From NCBI GenBank assembly GCA_036556425.1, contig DATBJJ010000178.1, positions 6,755 through 70,754 on the forward strand: a stretch of 64,000 nt of DNA, read 5' to 3'. The position numbers were made by a program, and so were the translations under genes. Below, piece after piece: positions 17,492 to 26,025 of this stretch (its first letter is position 1; each line of letters begins with the position of its first letter). This DNA comes from DATBJJ01 sp036556425 (GTDB lineage: Bacteria > Acidobacteriota > Vicinamibacteria > Vicinamibacterales > 2-12-FULL-66-21). The notes beneath the pieces were generated by a model. That model saw only the letters and a program-made list of their open reading frames with translations. It had not been told where the DNA came from and ran no database searches.

Positions 17492-19218
17492 GCCGTCCCC
17501 GTAAATCGCCGACGGCGCTTCGCAGCTTCCGATGGTTCGGGAAAGACGATCTGCGATCGTCGGGCCATCGTTCACGCGCGCGCCAGCAAGGCTTCACGCA
17601 AGAGGACATGACGGGCAAGCCCGTCATCGCGATCCTCAACACGTGGAGCGACGCGAACCCGTGCCACTCGCACTTCCGTCTGCGCGCCGAAGACGTCAAG
17701 CGCGGCATCTGGCAGGCCGGCGGCTTCCCGATGGAGATTCCGCTCCTCACGCTCGGCGAAACGTTCATGAAGCCGACGACGATGCTCTATCGCAACTTGC
17801 TCGCGATGGAGGCGGAGGAGGCGCTGCGATCGTACCCGGCCGACGGCGCGGTGCTCCTCGGCGGCTGCGACAAGACCGTGCCCGCGCTCGTGATGGGCGC
17901 GACGAGCGCGGACATTCCGTCGATTCTCGTGCCCGCGGGCCCGATGCTCCGCGGCAACTGGCGCGGACAATTCCTCGGATCCGGCACGGACGTCTGGAAG
18001 TACTGGGCCGAGCGGCGCGCCGGCACGATCGACGAGTGCACGTGGCGCGAAATGGAAGACGGCATCGCGCGATCGTTCGGCACCTGCATGACGATGGGGA
18101 CCGCGTCGACGATGGCCGCCGCGGTCGACGCGCTGGGGCTGACGCTTCCGGGCGCGTCGTCCATTCCGGCTGCCGACTCGAGCCACTCGCGCATGGCCTC
18201 CGCCGCCGGGCGGCGCATCGTCGAGATGGCGTGGGAGGATTTGAAGCCGCGCGAGATTCTCACGACTGCTGCGTTCGAGAACGCGGTGACGGCGGCCATG
18301 GCGCTCGGCGGATCGACGAACGCGATCATTCATCTGATCGCGATGGCCGGCCGCGCGGGCGCGGCGCTCGATCTCGATCGATTCGACGCGCTGTCGAAGC
18401 GGACGCCGTTCCTCGCGAACATCCGTCCGTCGGGCCAGTACCTGATGGAGGACTTCTTCTATTCGGGCGGGCTTCGCGGCGTGCTCGATCGGCTTCGCGA
18501 TCTGCTGCACGTGGATTGCCTGACGGTGAACGGCCGCACGCTCGGCGAGAATCTCGAGGGCGCCTTCGTGTGCAACGACGAGGTCATCCGATCGCGGGAG
18601 GCGCCGATCGGACATGAAGGCGGCGTCGCAGTACTTCGCGGAAACCTCGCGCCCGACGGCGCGGTGATCAAGCACACCGCAACCGATCCTCGCCTGCTCC
18701 GGCACACCGGCGCGGCCGTCGTGTTTCGCAACTACAACGACCTCGAGGCGCGCATCGACGATCCCGCGCTGCCCGTCACGGCCGATTCCGTGCTCGTGCT
18801 TCAGGACGCAGGACCGCTCGGCGCGCCGGGCATGCCCGAGTGGGGCATGCTGCCGATCCCGAAGAAGCTGCTCGCGCAGGGCGTTCGCGACATGGTACGC
18901 ATCTCCGACGCGCGGATGAGCGGAACGAGCTACGGCGCGTGCGTGCTGCACGTCGCGCCCGAATCGTTCGTCGGCGGACCCTTGGCGTTCGTGCGCGACG
19001 GGGATCTCATCGAGCTCAACGTCCCGGAGCGCCGCTTGACGCTCTGCGTCCCCGAAGAGGAGCTCGCGCGCCGGCGCGCGGGATGGGAACCGCGCGAGGT
19101 CGCATACCCGCGCGGATTCGGCAAGATGTACGCGCGGCACGTCACGCAGGCCAACCGCGGCTGCGATTTCGATTTCCTCGAAGGCACCGCCCCTATCGCC
19201 GAGCCGGAGATCCACTAG
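17488..19218 (+). CDS. IlvD/Edd-family aldonate dehydratase (L-arabinonate/D-xylonate/gluconate type)
   Basis: A 576-residue [2Fe-2S] dehydratase. Cluster ligands C59 (NPCH), C127 (GGCDKT) and C200 (FGTCMTMG) match the numbering I recall for Rhizobium L-arabinonate dehydratase, and the catalytic serine is S478 in ARMSGTSYG. The N-terminal RSFRWFG and DDLRSSGHRSRA are typical of the sugar-acid branch rather than branched-chain amino-acid IlvD. It should convert an aldonate to a 2-keto-3-deoxy acid. It is the last gene of the coupled block (4-nt overlap with the aldolase). It gives a second KDG-type entry route besides ManD; which aldonate it uses is not clear from sequence. Confidence 0.88.
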   Translation: MSRPRKSPTALRSFRWFGKDDLRSSGHRSRARQQGFTQEDMTGKPVIAILNTWSDANPCHSHFRLRAEDVKRGIWQAGGFPMEIPLLTLGETFMKPTTMLYRNLLAMEAEEALRSYPADGAVLLGGCDKTVPALVMGATSADIPSILVPAGPMLRGNWRGQFLGSGTDVWKYWAERRAGTIDECTWREMEDGIARSFGTCMTMGTASTMAAAVDALGLTLPGASSIPAADSSHSRMASAAGRRIVEMAWEDLKPREILTTAAFENAVTAAMALGGSTNAIIHLIAMAGRAGAALDLDRFDALSKRTPFLANIRPSGQYLMEDFFYSGGLRGVLDRLRDLLHVDCLTVNGRTLGENLEGAFVCNDEVIRSREAPIGHEGGVAVLRGNLAPDGAVIKHTATDPRLLRHTGAAVVFRNYNDLEARIDDPALPVTADSVLVLQDAGPLGAPGMPEWGMLPIPKKLLAQGVRDMVRISDARMSGTSYGACVLHVAPESFVGGPLAFVRDGDLIELNVPERRLTLCVPEEELARRRAGWEPREVAYPRGFGKMYARHVTQANRGCDFDFLEGTAPIAEPEIH

Positions 19219-19286
19219 ACGGGCGCGGCGCGGCTCCATCCGGCGAAGGCGTTGCAGACGGACTAGCCACCGAATAGACTGCGCGC

Positions 19287-20477
19287 ATGGCACATCGGCG
19301 CGCCCTCGCCGTCATCATCGTGATCGGCTGCATCGCGGCGTGGCACGCGGTCACCGCGGCGCCCGATCGTCTCATCCTGCTCGATGCCGCGCGCATCGAG
19401 CGCGTTCGCGCGCGCTCGCTCGAACCGGACGTCAAAGCGGCCATCGCCGCGATCGAGGACGAGGCGAAGAAGGCGCTCGCGATTCAGCCCGTCTCGGTGA
19501 TGGACAAGACGATCGTGCCGCCGAGCGGCGACAAGCACGACTACATGAGCCAGGCGCCGTATTGGTGGCCGGATCCCGCGAAAGCGGACGGCCGGCCGTA
19601 CGTTCGACGCGACGGGGAGCGCAATCCCGAGATCAATCGCCTGCCGGATCACGACAACCTCGGACGCATTTGCAGCGCGGTGTCGACGCTCGGACTCGCG
19701 TACGCGCTGCAGAAGAAACCCGAGTATGCGCAGCACGCGGCGCGCCTCACCCGCGTGTGGTTCCTCGACGCCGCGACGCGGATGAACCCTCATCTCAAGT
19801 ACGGTCAAGGCATTCCCGGGATCAACGACGGACGCGGCATCGGCATCATCGAAACGCGCGGTCTCCCGGATCTCGTCGACGGCATCGTGCTCATCTCCGA
19901 ATCCGGCGCCTGGACCAAGGCCGACGAAGCCGGCCTTCAGGCGTGGCTGCGTGCCTATCTGGACTGGCTGCTCACGAGCACGCACGGAAAAGAAGAAGCG
20001 GCGAACGGCAACAATCACGAGACGTGGTACGACGTGCAGGCAGCGAGCCTCGCGTTGTACACCGGTCAGCGCGGCGTCGCGCGCAAGATCCTGGAAGGAG
20101 CGCGCGGAAGGATCGATCGGCAGTTCGAGCCAGACGGACGCCAACCGCGCGAGCTCGAGCGCACGCGCTCGTTCGACTACAGCGAGTTCAACCTGACGGC
20201 GTTCTTCAACCTGGCCGTCATCGGCGAGCGCGTCGGCGTGGACTTGTGGAACTACTCGTCGGCCGACGGCCGCAGCCTGCGCCGCGGGCTGGATTTCATG
20301 GTGCCGTTCGCCGCGGGCGAGAAGAAGTGGGACTTCGATCAGATCACGCCGTTTCGCGGCAGCACGATCTCGAACATCCTCAGGCGCGGCGCCGCGGCGT
20401 GGAAAGAGCCGACGTATCGCGCGCTCGCCGAAAAGCTCGGCGGCGGCAGCACGCGTGTTCGCCTGCTGTACGAGTAG
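19287..20477 (+). CDS. Secreted alginate-lyase-domain protein (PL5/PL38-like)
   Basis: A 396-residue exported protein with a signal peptide (1-25) and an (alpha/alpha) toroid of the Alginate_lyase family. The family markers are MSQAPYWWPDP near residue 91 and NNHETWYDVQ with catalytic-type N243 and H244. A later block RELERTRSFDYSEFN carries the arginine and tyrosine pair seen in the active site of such lyases. The YWWPDP pattern recalls family PL38, which includes glucuronan and alginate lyases, so an uronate-containing polymer is a reasonable substrate. It lies 68 nt after the aldonate operon and its products could feed it. It is convergent with the DUF6986 gene, 4 nt apart. Confidence 0.82.
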   Translation: MAHRRALAVIIVIGCIAAWHAVTAAPDRLILLDAARIERVRARSLEPDVKAAIAAIEDEAKKALAIQPVSVMDKTIVPPSGDKHDYMSQAPYWWPDPAKADGRPYVRRDGERNPEINRLPDHDNLGRICSAVSTLGLAYALQKKPEYAQHAARLTRVWFLDAATRMNPHLKYGQGIPGINDGRGIGIIETRGLPDLVDGIVLISESGAWTKADEAGLQAWLRAYLDWLLTSTHGKEEAANGNNHETWYDVQAASLALYTGQRGVARKILEGARGRIDRQFEPDGRQPRELERTRSFDYSEFNLTAFFNLAVIGERVGVDLWNYSSADGRSLRRGLDFMVPFAAGEKKWDFDQITPFRGSTISNILRRGAAAWKEPTYRALAEKLGGGSTRVRLLYE

Positions 20478-20481
20478 GCCC

Positions 20482-21873
20482 TCAGGCGGAAGCTTTCCGC
20501 CCGGCGAGGATCTTCACGAACGATCGACTGTGGAGCTCTTCCCTCGTCAATCCGGTCTCGCGCGCCTCGTCGATCGTCAGCGCCCCGGACGTCAATCCAC
20601 GAACGAAGAAGTTCAGCAACCCCTGTCCCGTCGCCGCGTCGTCGAACACATCGCCGACGAGCGTCGCCTGCGCGGCTTTCTCGACGAAGTTACGCAGGCG
20701 CACCGTCGCGTCCGGCAGCGCGGAGAGAAAGAATGCGGCGACCGCCGCGTAGCGCGTCGGCAGCTGCGCCGGGTGCAGATCCCATCCCTGGTAGAACCCG
20801 CTGATCAACGACTGCTGCACGTCGCTGTAGTGCAGCTTCCACGCGCGGTGCACCACATCGCGATTCTCGCGGCGCTGGGCATCCGTCAACGCGCCGCCGG
20901 CACCTGCTTTGTGCGGCGGGATCGGCATGATGTTGGTCGCGCCGTCCGAAAGGCGAATACCGCTCTGCGCGAGCGCGGCCTGCATCATCTGCTTCGCGAA
21001 CGTGCACGCCGGATGATGCATCTGCTGCCATGACGCGGTGATGCCGCAGAGCGCGGTGTAGTCGTACGTGCCGAAGTGCGCGCCGGTCACGCGGCCGCCG
21101 GCGGCGGCGACGAGCGCGCGCAGCACGCACGAGCCGTCCGCGGACAGAATCGACTGCGGCGTCTCGATCATCAGCTCGAGCCGCAGCGCACCCGGCTTGA
21201 GCTTCGCGCTTCGCTCGATCGCCGCGCACGCCCGGGCGACCGCGGCCACCTGCCCTGGCGCCATCAGCTTCGGAACGGTGATCACGAAGTTCGGCGGCAG
21301 ACGACGCGTCGATGTTCGCAGCACCGTCGAGACGAAGAGATCCAGCGTGCGGAGACTCCTCGCGTGCAGCTCGTTCGACATCGGCTTGATGCGGATGCCG
21401 ACGAAGGGCGGGAGCGTTCCCGCCGCAAGCCCGTGGGCCATCTCCACCGCGGCCGACCGCGCGTGACCGTCTTCGTCGGAATCGGGGCGTACGCCGTAGC
21501 CGTCCTCGAAGTCGATGCGAAAGTCCTCGACCGGCTCGCGCCGAAGCTTGGCCGCAACGCGCTCGCGCACGGTCGCCGAGAACCGCGCGGCCTGCTCCGG
21601 CTGCAATCCTGCGCCAAGCCCGAGCGCTCCAGCGAACGTGTCGGCGTCCGGCGCGTACTCGTCCAGCGTCGCGAGCGCGGCGGCGCCGATCCGCGCCGCC
21701 GAATCGGCTTTGAAGAGATGCGCTCCGCCGTAGACCGTGTGCACCGGCTGCCTCTCGCCCGTCTCGCCGGGAAACGCGCGAGCGACCACGATGTTCGTGT
21801 CGCGGAGAGCGGAGAGAATCGGTCGAAGCGCGCGGGGTGTCAGCGCGGCGGGCGGCGGTTGTTTCGATCGCAT
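20482..21873 (-). CDS. DUF6986 aldolase/citrate-lyase-like protein in the uricolytic operon
   Basis: A 463-residue protein related to the HpcH/HpaI aldolase and citrate lyase beta-subunit fold. The motifs seen are DFRIDFEDGYG (acidic metal-binding strand), VGIRIKPM, LRLELMIETPQSI, and HFGTYDYTALCGI. It ends with a helical domain. ATG at 21873 gives MRSKQPPPAAL. It is the last gene of the minus-strand set uricase, allantoinase, HIU hydrolase, DUF6986, with a 13-nt gap to uraH. Its fold suggests chemistry on a 2-oxo acid or acyl-CoA; glyoxylate released from ureidoglycolate is an attractive partner. That assignment is inference only. Confidence 0.8.
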   Translation of the reverse strand: MRSKQPPPAALTPRALRPILSALRDTNIVVARAFPGETGERQPVHTVYGGAHLFKADSAARIGAAALATLDEYAPDADTFAGALGLGAGLQPEQAARFSATVRERVAAKLRREPVEDFRIDFEDGYGVRPDSDEDGHARSAAVEMAHGLAAGTLPPFVGIRIKPMSNELHARSLRTLDLFVSTVLRTSTRRLPPNFVITVPKLMAPGQVAAVARACAAIERSAKLKPGALRLELMIETPQSILSADGSCVLRALVAAAGGRVTGAHFGTYDYTALCGITASWQQMHHPACTFAKQMMQAALAQSGIRLSDGATNIMPIPPHKAGAGGALTDAQRRENRDVVHRAWKLHYSDVQQSLISGFYQGWDLHPAQLPTRYAAVAAFFLSALPDATVRLRNFVEKAAQATLVGDVFDDAATGQGLLNFFVRGLTSGALTIDEARETGLTREELHSRSFVKILAGRKASA

Positions 21874-21886
21874 GAGTCGATGGCGA

Positions 21887-22234
21887 TTAGGATCCGCGAT
21901 ACGTCGAGTATCCGAACGGGCTGAGAAGCAGCGGCAGGTGATAGTGATCGGTGGCGGCTCGCACCTCGAAGAGGACGACAACGGCCGGATAGAACGCCGC
22001 GGTGCCGCTGCGCTCGAAGTAGCGCCGCGTGTCGAACAGGAGCCGATACACGCCGGAGGACGCGGCCGATCCCGGCGGCACGAGCGATCGCGCGCGTCCA
22101 TCCTCGTCCGTCTCGCCTCGGCCCACGAGATCCCAGGTGCCGTGCGCGGCCTCGCGCTCGAGCACCACGGGCACACCTCTGGCGGGACGGCCGAGCGAGG
22201 TGTCGAGCACGTGCGTCGTGATGTCGAGACTCAC
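21887..22234 (-). CDS. uraH: 5-hydroxyisourate hydrolase (transthyretin-like)
   Basis: A 115-residue enzyme of usual length. It opens the ring of 5-hydroxyisourate, the product of uricase, to give OHCU. The N-terminal TTHVLD carries catalytic H8, the region HYHLPLLLSP carries the second histidine, and the C-terminus is the diagnostic YRGS tetrapeptide. R at position 48 or nearby completes the usual active site. The start is GTG at 22234 with no clear ribosome-binding site. It sits between allB and the DUF6986 gene in a minus-strand operon. It acts as a cytoplasmic homotetramer in relatives, and no signal peptide is present here. Confidence 0.93.
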   Translation of the reverse strand: MSLDITTHVLDTSLGRPARGVPVVLEREAAHGTWDLVGRGETDEDGRARSLVPPGSAASSGVYRLLFDTRRYFERSGTAAFYPAVVVLFEVRAATDHYHLPLLLSPFGYSTYRGS

Positions 22235-22258
22235 GAGAGCGGCAATGTATCACGAGCG

Positions 22259-23635
22259 TCACGCGATCGCCGCCGCCGCGCCGGCCCGTCGGTCGCGTCC
22301 GAGCAGCCGGCCGCCGCACGGGGACGGAAACTCGCCGTCGGCGAACACGACGCGCCCCGCGAGCAGCGTCGTGTGCACGCGTCCGCGCAATGTTCGACCC
22401 GCGTACGGCGTGATCGGATGGCGATGGTACAAGCTCAACGGATCGACGACGGTCTCGGCATCGGGATCGAGAATCATCAGGTCGGCGTCGCAGCCGGCGG
22501 CGATTCTCCCCTTCTGCCGGTCCAGACCCGCCAAGCGCGCGGGCGCCGCGCAGAACCACTCTGCCAATCGCTCGAGCGGCACGCCTCTCGCGGACGCGCT
22601 CGTCCACACTGCGGAGAAACCAATCTGCAGCGACGCGACGCCGCCCCACGCCTTCACGAAATCTCCATCGTCCAGATGCTTCATCTCCGGAGGGGACGGT
22701 GAATGATCGGTCGCGACGAGATCGATGTCTCCGGCGCCGAGCGCGGTCCACAGCGCCTCGCGATTGGTGCGCGACCGGATCGGCGGCGCGCACTTGAACG
22801 CCGTGGCGCCGTCGGAGATCTCCTCGGCGCTGAACGTCAGATAGTGCGGACACGTCTCGACGGTGATTCGCGATCCTCGAGCGCGCGCCGCGCGCAGCGC
22901 CGGCACGGCATCCGCGGATGCAAGGTGCACGACGTGCACGCGCGCGCGGAACTCCTCCGCGAGGCGAATGAGCAGATCGATCGCGGCTTGCTCACTGGAC
23001 GAGGGCCGGCTCGCGAGCCATGTCTCGTGGCGCCTGGGATCGCTGCCCGCGGCAGGCTCGACCAGCAGAGGCGGCCACTCGGCATGCGCGAGCAGCGGCA
23101 GATCGAGCGCCGCGAGCACCGGCAATGCGGCGCGAAGGTCCGCTTCGCTGACGTGGCCGAACTCGTCGACGCCGGACGGCGACAGAAAGCACTTGAACCC
23201 GAGCACGCCGGCGCGCGCGAGCGGCTCGAGATCGTCCGTGTTGCCCGGCACGACGCCGCCCCAAAAGCCGACGTCGACCACGCAGCGATCGCTCGCGGCC
23301 ACGCGCTTCGCGAACAGCCCCGCGACGGTGGTCGTCGCCGGGACGCTGTTGAGCGGCATGTCGACGAGCGTGGTCACGCCTCCCGCGGCCGCCGCCCGCG
23401 TCGCGTGCTCGAAGCCCTCCCACCGAGCGCGCCCCGGATCGTTGATGTGCACGTGCGTGTCGACGATTCCCGGGAAGATCACGCGATTGCCGGCGTCGAT
23501 CCCGTTACTCGCTCCGAGGTCGGACCCGCGCTCGAGACGATCGACGACCTCCGCGATGCGGCCGTCACGAATGACGATCGCCGCGGGCCGGATGCCATCC
23601 GGCAGAACGACGCGTTCGCTGCGAACGACGAACAT
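22259..23635 (-). CDS. allB: Allantoinase
   Basis: A 458-residue amidohydrolase that opens allantoin to allantoate. The metal-binding motif DTHVHINDPGR gives H61 and H63, GFKCFLSPSG contains the carboxylated lysine, further histidines are in LLAHAEWP and VHVVHLASAD, and the last ligand is D in VATDHSPSP. The C-terminal block YAGRTLRGRVHTTLLAGRVV is typical. It lies 6 nt downstream of the uricase stop and 24 nt upstream of uraH, so the three are one operon. Hydantoinase is the main alternative, but the urate context and the HINDPGR motif favour allantoinase. Confidence 0.92.
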   Translation of the reverse strand: MFVVRSERVVLPDGIRPAAIVIRDGRIAEVVDRLERGSDLGASNGIDAGNRVIFPGIVDTHVHINDPGRARWEGFEHATRAAAAGGVTTLVDMPLNSVPATTTVAGLFAKRVAASDRCVVDVGFWGGVVPGNTDDLEPLARAGVLGFKCFLSPSGVDEFGHVSEADLRAALPVLAALDLPLLAHAEWPPLLVEPAAGSDPRRHETWLASRPSSSEQAAIDLLIRLAEEFRARVHVVHLASADAVPALRAARARGSRITVETCPHYLTFSAEEISDGATAFKCAPPIRSRTNREALWTALGAGDIDLVATDHSPSPPEMKHLDDGDFVKAWGGVASLQIGFSAVWTSASARGVPLERLAEWFCAAPARLAGLDRQKGRIAAGCDADLMILDPDAETVVDPLSLYHRHPITPYAGRTLRGRVHTTLLAGRVVFADGEFPSPCGGRLLGRDRRAGAAAAIA

Positions 23636-23641
23636 CTATAA

Positions 23642-24475
23642 TCAACGCACCAACGTCGCTTCGATCAACCCGTACGGTTCATCGGTCGGCACGAAGACCT
23701 CGTTGCGCTGATCGATCCCCAGTCTCGAGAGATCGACGGGCAAATGATGTTTGTTCGGCATCACCAGTCGCACGGCGGCAACGGCATCGACGTTGTCGAG
23801 CACCGCCTGTCCCATCGCGTGAAGCGTATGTTGAACGGATTTGCTGTCGTGGTCCGCGAACGATTCGAGCAGGATCGCGCGCACCGCGCTCCAGGAGGCG
23901 CCGAATTCCACGTCCTCGTCGCGATAGCGCCAGCTCGCGGTCAACGACGTCGCCAGCAGCCGATCGGACGCGTCACCGAGCGTCGTGTACTCGTCGCGCA
24001 GGAATCCGGAGAACGCCGAGTGCGACGATTTGAGGATCAGCAGATCGCGCACGCCGGCGCCGACGCTCGCGCGGACGCGATCGAGTTGAATCGTGGCCGT
24101 CCGCGTCTCCGCGTTCGACCGGACGAAGGCTTGCCCGTGCTCGCGCGAGCCCACGGTAATCCGTCCCCACGGATGCTCCGCGAGGTCGATGCGAACGCGG
24201 TGAAGCCGCGGGTTCCGGCTCAGAAAATGCCGGCTCAACGCGAGGCCGAACGTCTCGGGATCCTCCACCGGACCTTTCGCCGCCAGCGCGTAGACCGTGT
24301 TCTTCATCGTGTCGGTCGGCAGCACGGCGCTGTTGTCCCCGTCGGTGTACGACGCGTCGTACTCGCCCTCGAAGCGGATCGCGATCGTCAGATCGATCAG
24401 GTCGTGGCGGTCGCCGCGGCGCGAGAGCTTGACGAGCCGGACGCTCGATTTGCCGTAGGCGGAATCGATCAGCAT
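23642..24475 (-). CDS. Urate oxidase (uricase)
   Basis: A 277-residue cofactor-free oxidase that converts urate and O2 to 5-hydroxyisourate and H2O2. Two T-fold halves are visible. The active-site block is LPTDTMKNTVYAL, with the urate-binding threonine; the second half has LKSSHSAFSGFLRDEYTT, and the C-terminus NKHHLPVDLSRLG contains the conserved histidine. ATG at 24475 was chosen because GAGGAG lies 9 nt upstream; a longer version from 24508 is less likely. It is the first gene of the minus-strand uricolytic operon and is divergent from allantoicase with only 34 nt between starts. Confidence 0.93.
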   Translation of the reverse strand: MLIDSAYGKSSVRLVKLSRRGDRHDLIDLTIAIRFEGEYDASYTDGDNSAVLPTDTMKNTVYALAAKGPVEDPETFGLALSRHFLSRNPRLHRVRIDLAEHPWGRITVGSREHGQAFVRSNAETRTATIQLDRVRASVGAGVRDLLILKSSHSAFSGFLRDEYTTLGDASDRLLATSLTASWRYRDEDVEFGASWSAVRAILLESFADHDSKSVQHTLHAMGQAVLDNVDAVAAVRLVMPNKHHLPVDLSRLGIDQRNEVFVPTDEPYGLIEATLVR

Positions 24476-24478
24476 GCA

Positions 24479-24490
24479 GAGGAGCTCCTC
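24479..24490. promoter_or_regulatory. 12-bp palindrome spanning the divergent uricase/allantoicase gap
   Basis: GAGGAGCTCCTC is a perfect 12-bp palindrome in the 34-nt space between the divergent uricase and allantoicase starts. Half of it is the uricase ribosome-binding site. It could be an operator for joint control, or chance around a Shine-Dalgarno sequence. No -10/-35 boxes are clear. Confidence 0.3.
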
Positions 24491-24509
24491 AGAAAGGACA
24501 GCCCCCATC

Positions 24510-25538
24510 GTGGGCCACAGAACGGGCGACGATCATAGCACCGCGGCATTCACCGATCTGGCGGATCTCGCTTCGTCGCGCGTCGGCGGGCGCGCGATTG
24601 CCGCCAACGACGAGTTCTTCGCGCCGAAGTCGAACCTCGTCAATCCCACGGCGCCGGTGTTCGTCCCAGAGAAGTTCACCGCGCGCGGCAAATGGATGGA
24701 CGGATGGGAGTCCCGCCGCCGCCGCACGCCCGGCCACGACTGGTGCGTCGTCGCGCTCGGCATGCGGGGGGTCGTCCGGGGCGTCAACGTGAACACGAGA
24801 TTCTTCACCGGCAATTTCCCGTCGCACTGCGCGATCGACGCGCTCGACTCGCCGAGACCGCTTCGCCGATCGGTGTGTCACGAACCGGGCGCGCCATGGG
24901 TCACGCTGGTGCCGCAGTCTCCGCTCTGTGGTGATTGCGACAATTTCTTCCCCGTCCACGACGATCGGCCATGGACGCACCTTCGGCTGAACATCTTTCC
25001 CGACGGCGGCGTTGCGCGCTTGCGCGCGTACGGCGAGGCGACGATCGACTGGAAGGCGATCGCCCGCCGCGGCACGCGAATCGATCTCGCGTCGATTTGC
25101 AGCGGCGGCCTCGTCGTCGCCGCGAGCGACATGCACTTCGGCGCGCGCGACAACATGATCATGCCGGGCCGCGCGGTGAACATGGGAGACGGCTGGGAAA
25201 CGCGCCGTCGCCGCGGTCCCGGATTCGACTGGGCCATCGTCCGTCTCGGCGCGCGCGGGCGCGTCACGCGGGTCGAGATCGACACGAATCACTTCAAGGG
25301 CAACTATCCCGAGAGCGCGTCGCTCGAGGGATGCATGGCGGAACACCGCACCGTCGAATCGCTCGCGCGCGAGCGTTGGATGGAGATCCTTTCGCGAACG
25401 CGGCTCCGTCCGCATCACCGGCATTTCTTCTCGCGCGGTCTTGCCGATGTGGGCCCGGTGACGCACGTGCGCCTCAATATCTTTCCGGACGGCGGCATCA
25501 GCCGCCTGCGCGTGCATGGACTCGTGGCAAAAGATTGA
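24510..25538 (+). CDS. alc: Allantoicase
   Basis: A 342-residue enzyme that splits allantoate to ureidoglycolate and urea. It has the family's internal duplication: KWMDGWESRRRRTPGHDW in the first half and MGDGWETRRRRGPGFDW in the second, each followed by LRLNIFPDGG-type ends (VRLNIFPDGGISRLRV at the C-terminus). The GTG start at 24510 has AAAGGA about 11 nt upstream. The last 23 nt overlap uraD, so the two are coupled. Together with the divergent uricase operon it completes conversion of urate to ureidoglycolate. No ureidoglycolate lyase or urease is visible in the window. Confidence 0.92.
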   Translation: MGHRTGDDHSTAAFTDLADLASSRVGGRAIAANDEFFAPKSNLVNPTAPVFVPEKFTARGKWMDGWESRRRRTPGHDWCVVALGMRGVVRGVNVNTRFFTGNFPSHCAIDALDSPRPLRRSVCHEPGAPWVTLVPQSPLCGDCDNFFPVHDDRPWTHLRLNIFPDGGVARLRAYGEATIDWKAIARRGTRIDLASICSGGLVVAASDMHFGARDNMIMPGRAVNMGDGWETRRRRGPGFDWAIVRLGARGRVTRVEIDTNHFKGNYPESASLEGCMAEHRTVESLARERWMEILSRTRLRPHHRHFFSRGLADVGPVTHVRLNIFPDGGISRLRVHGLVAKD

Positions 25539-26025
25539 CGGCGCGGCGCGCGAGGACGCATCGCGCGTTCTGCACGCATGCTGCGGCTCGACGCGGTGGG
25601 TCGAGCGCATGCTGGCTCGCCGGCCGTTCGGGAGCTGGGACGCGCTCCAGTCGGCCGCGCGCGCCGAGTGGTTCCATCTCGCGCCGGAGGATTGGCTCGA
25701 GGCCTTCAGCCACCACCCGCGGATTGGCGATCGCGAATCGCTCGCGCGCCGCTTCCCGTCGACGCACCATCTGTCGGCGACGGAACAGGCCGCGGTTGCG
25801 CACGCGGACGACGATGTTCTCGATGCGTTGGCGGAGGCGAACGAGCGCTACGTGAAGAGGTTCGGCTACATCTTCATCGTGTGCGCAACCGGCCGCACGG
25901 CCGGCGAGATGCTCGCGCTGCTGCGCGAACGGCTCGAGAATCCGCCGGATGTCGAGATTCGCGTCGCCGCCGGCGAGCAGGCCAAGATCACCGAGCTTCG
26001 GCTCGCGTCAGCGGCAGCCGGGTAG
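25516..26025 (+). CDS. uraD: OHCU decarboxylase (2-oxo-4-hydroxy-4-carboxy-5-ureidoimidazoline decarboxylase)
   Basis: A 169-residue all-helical enzyme that decarboxylates OHCU to (S)-allantoin. The family signature FSHHPRIGD carries the catalytic histidine at about 67, the helix SATEQAAVAHAD holds the glutamate, and FGYIFIVCATGRTAGEML holds the substrate-binding arginine. Length and motif spacing are normal. Translation is coupled to allantoicase by a 23-nt overlap. Its end overlaps the convergent unknown gene by 18 nt. No signal peptide or peroxisomal-type tail is present. Confidence 0.92.
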   Translation: MDSWQKIDGAAREDASRVLHACCGSTRWVERMLARRPFGSWDALQSAARAEWFHLAPEDWLEAFSHHPRIGDRESLARRFPSTHHLSATEQAAVAHADDDVLDALAEANERYVKRFGYIFIVCATGRTAGEMLALLRERLENPPDVEIRVAAGEQAKITELRLASAAAG

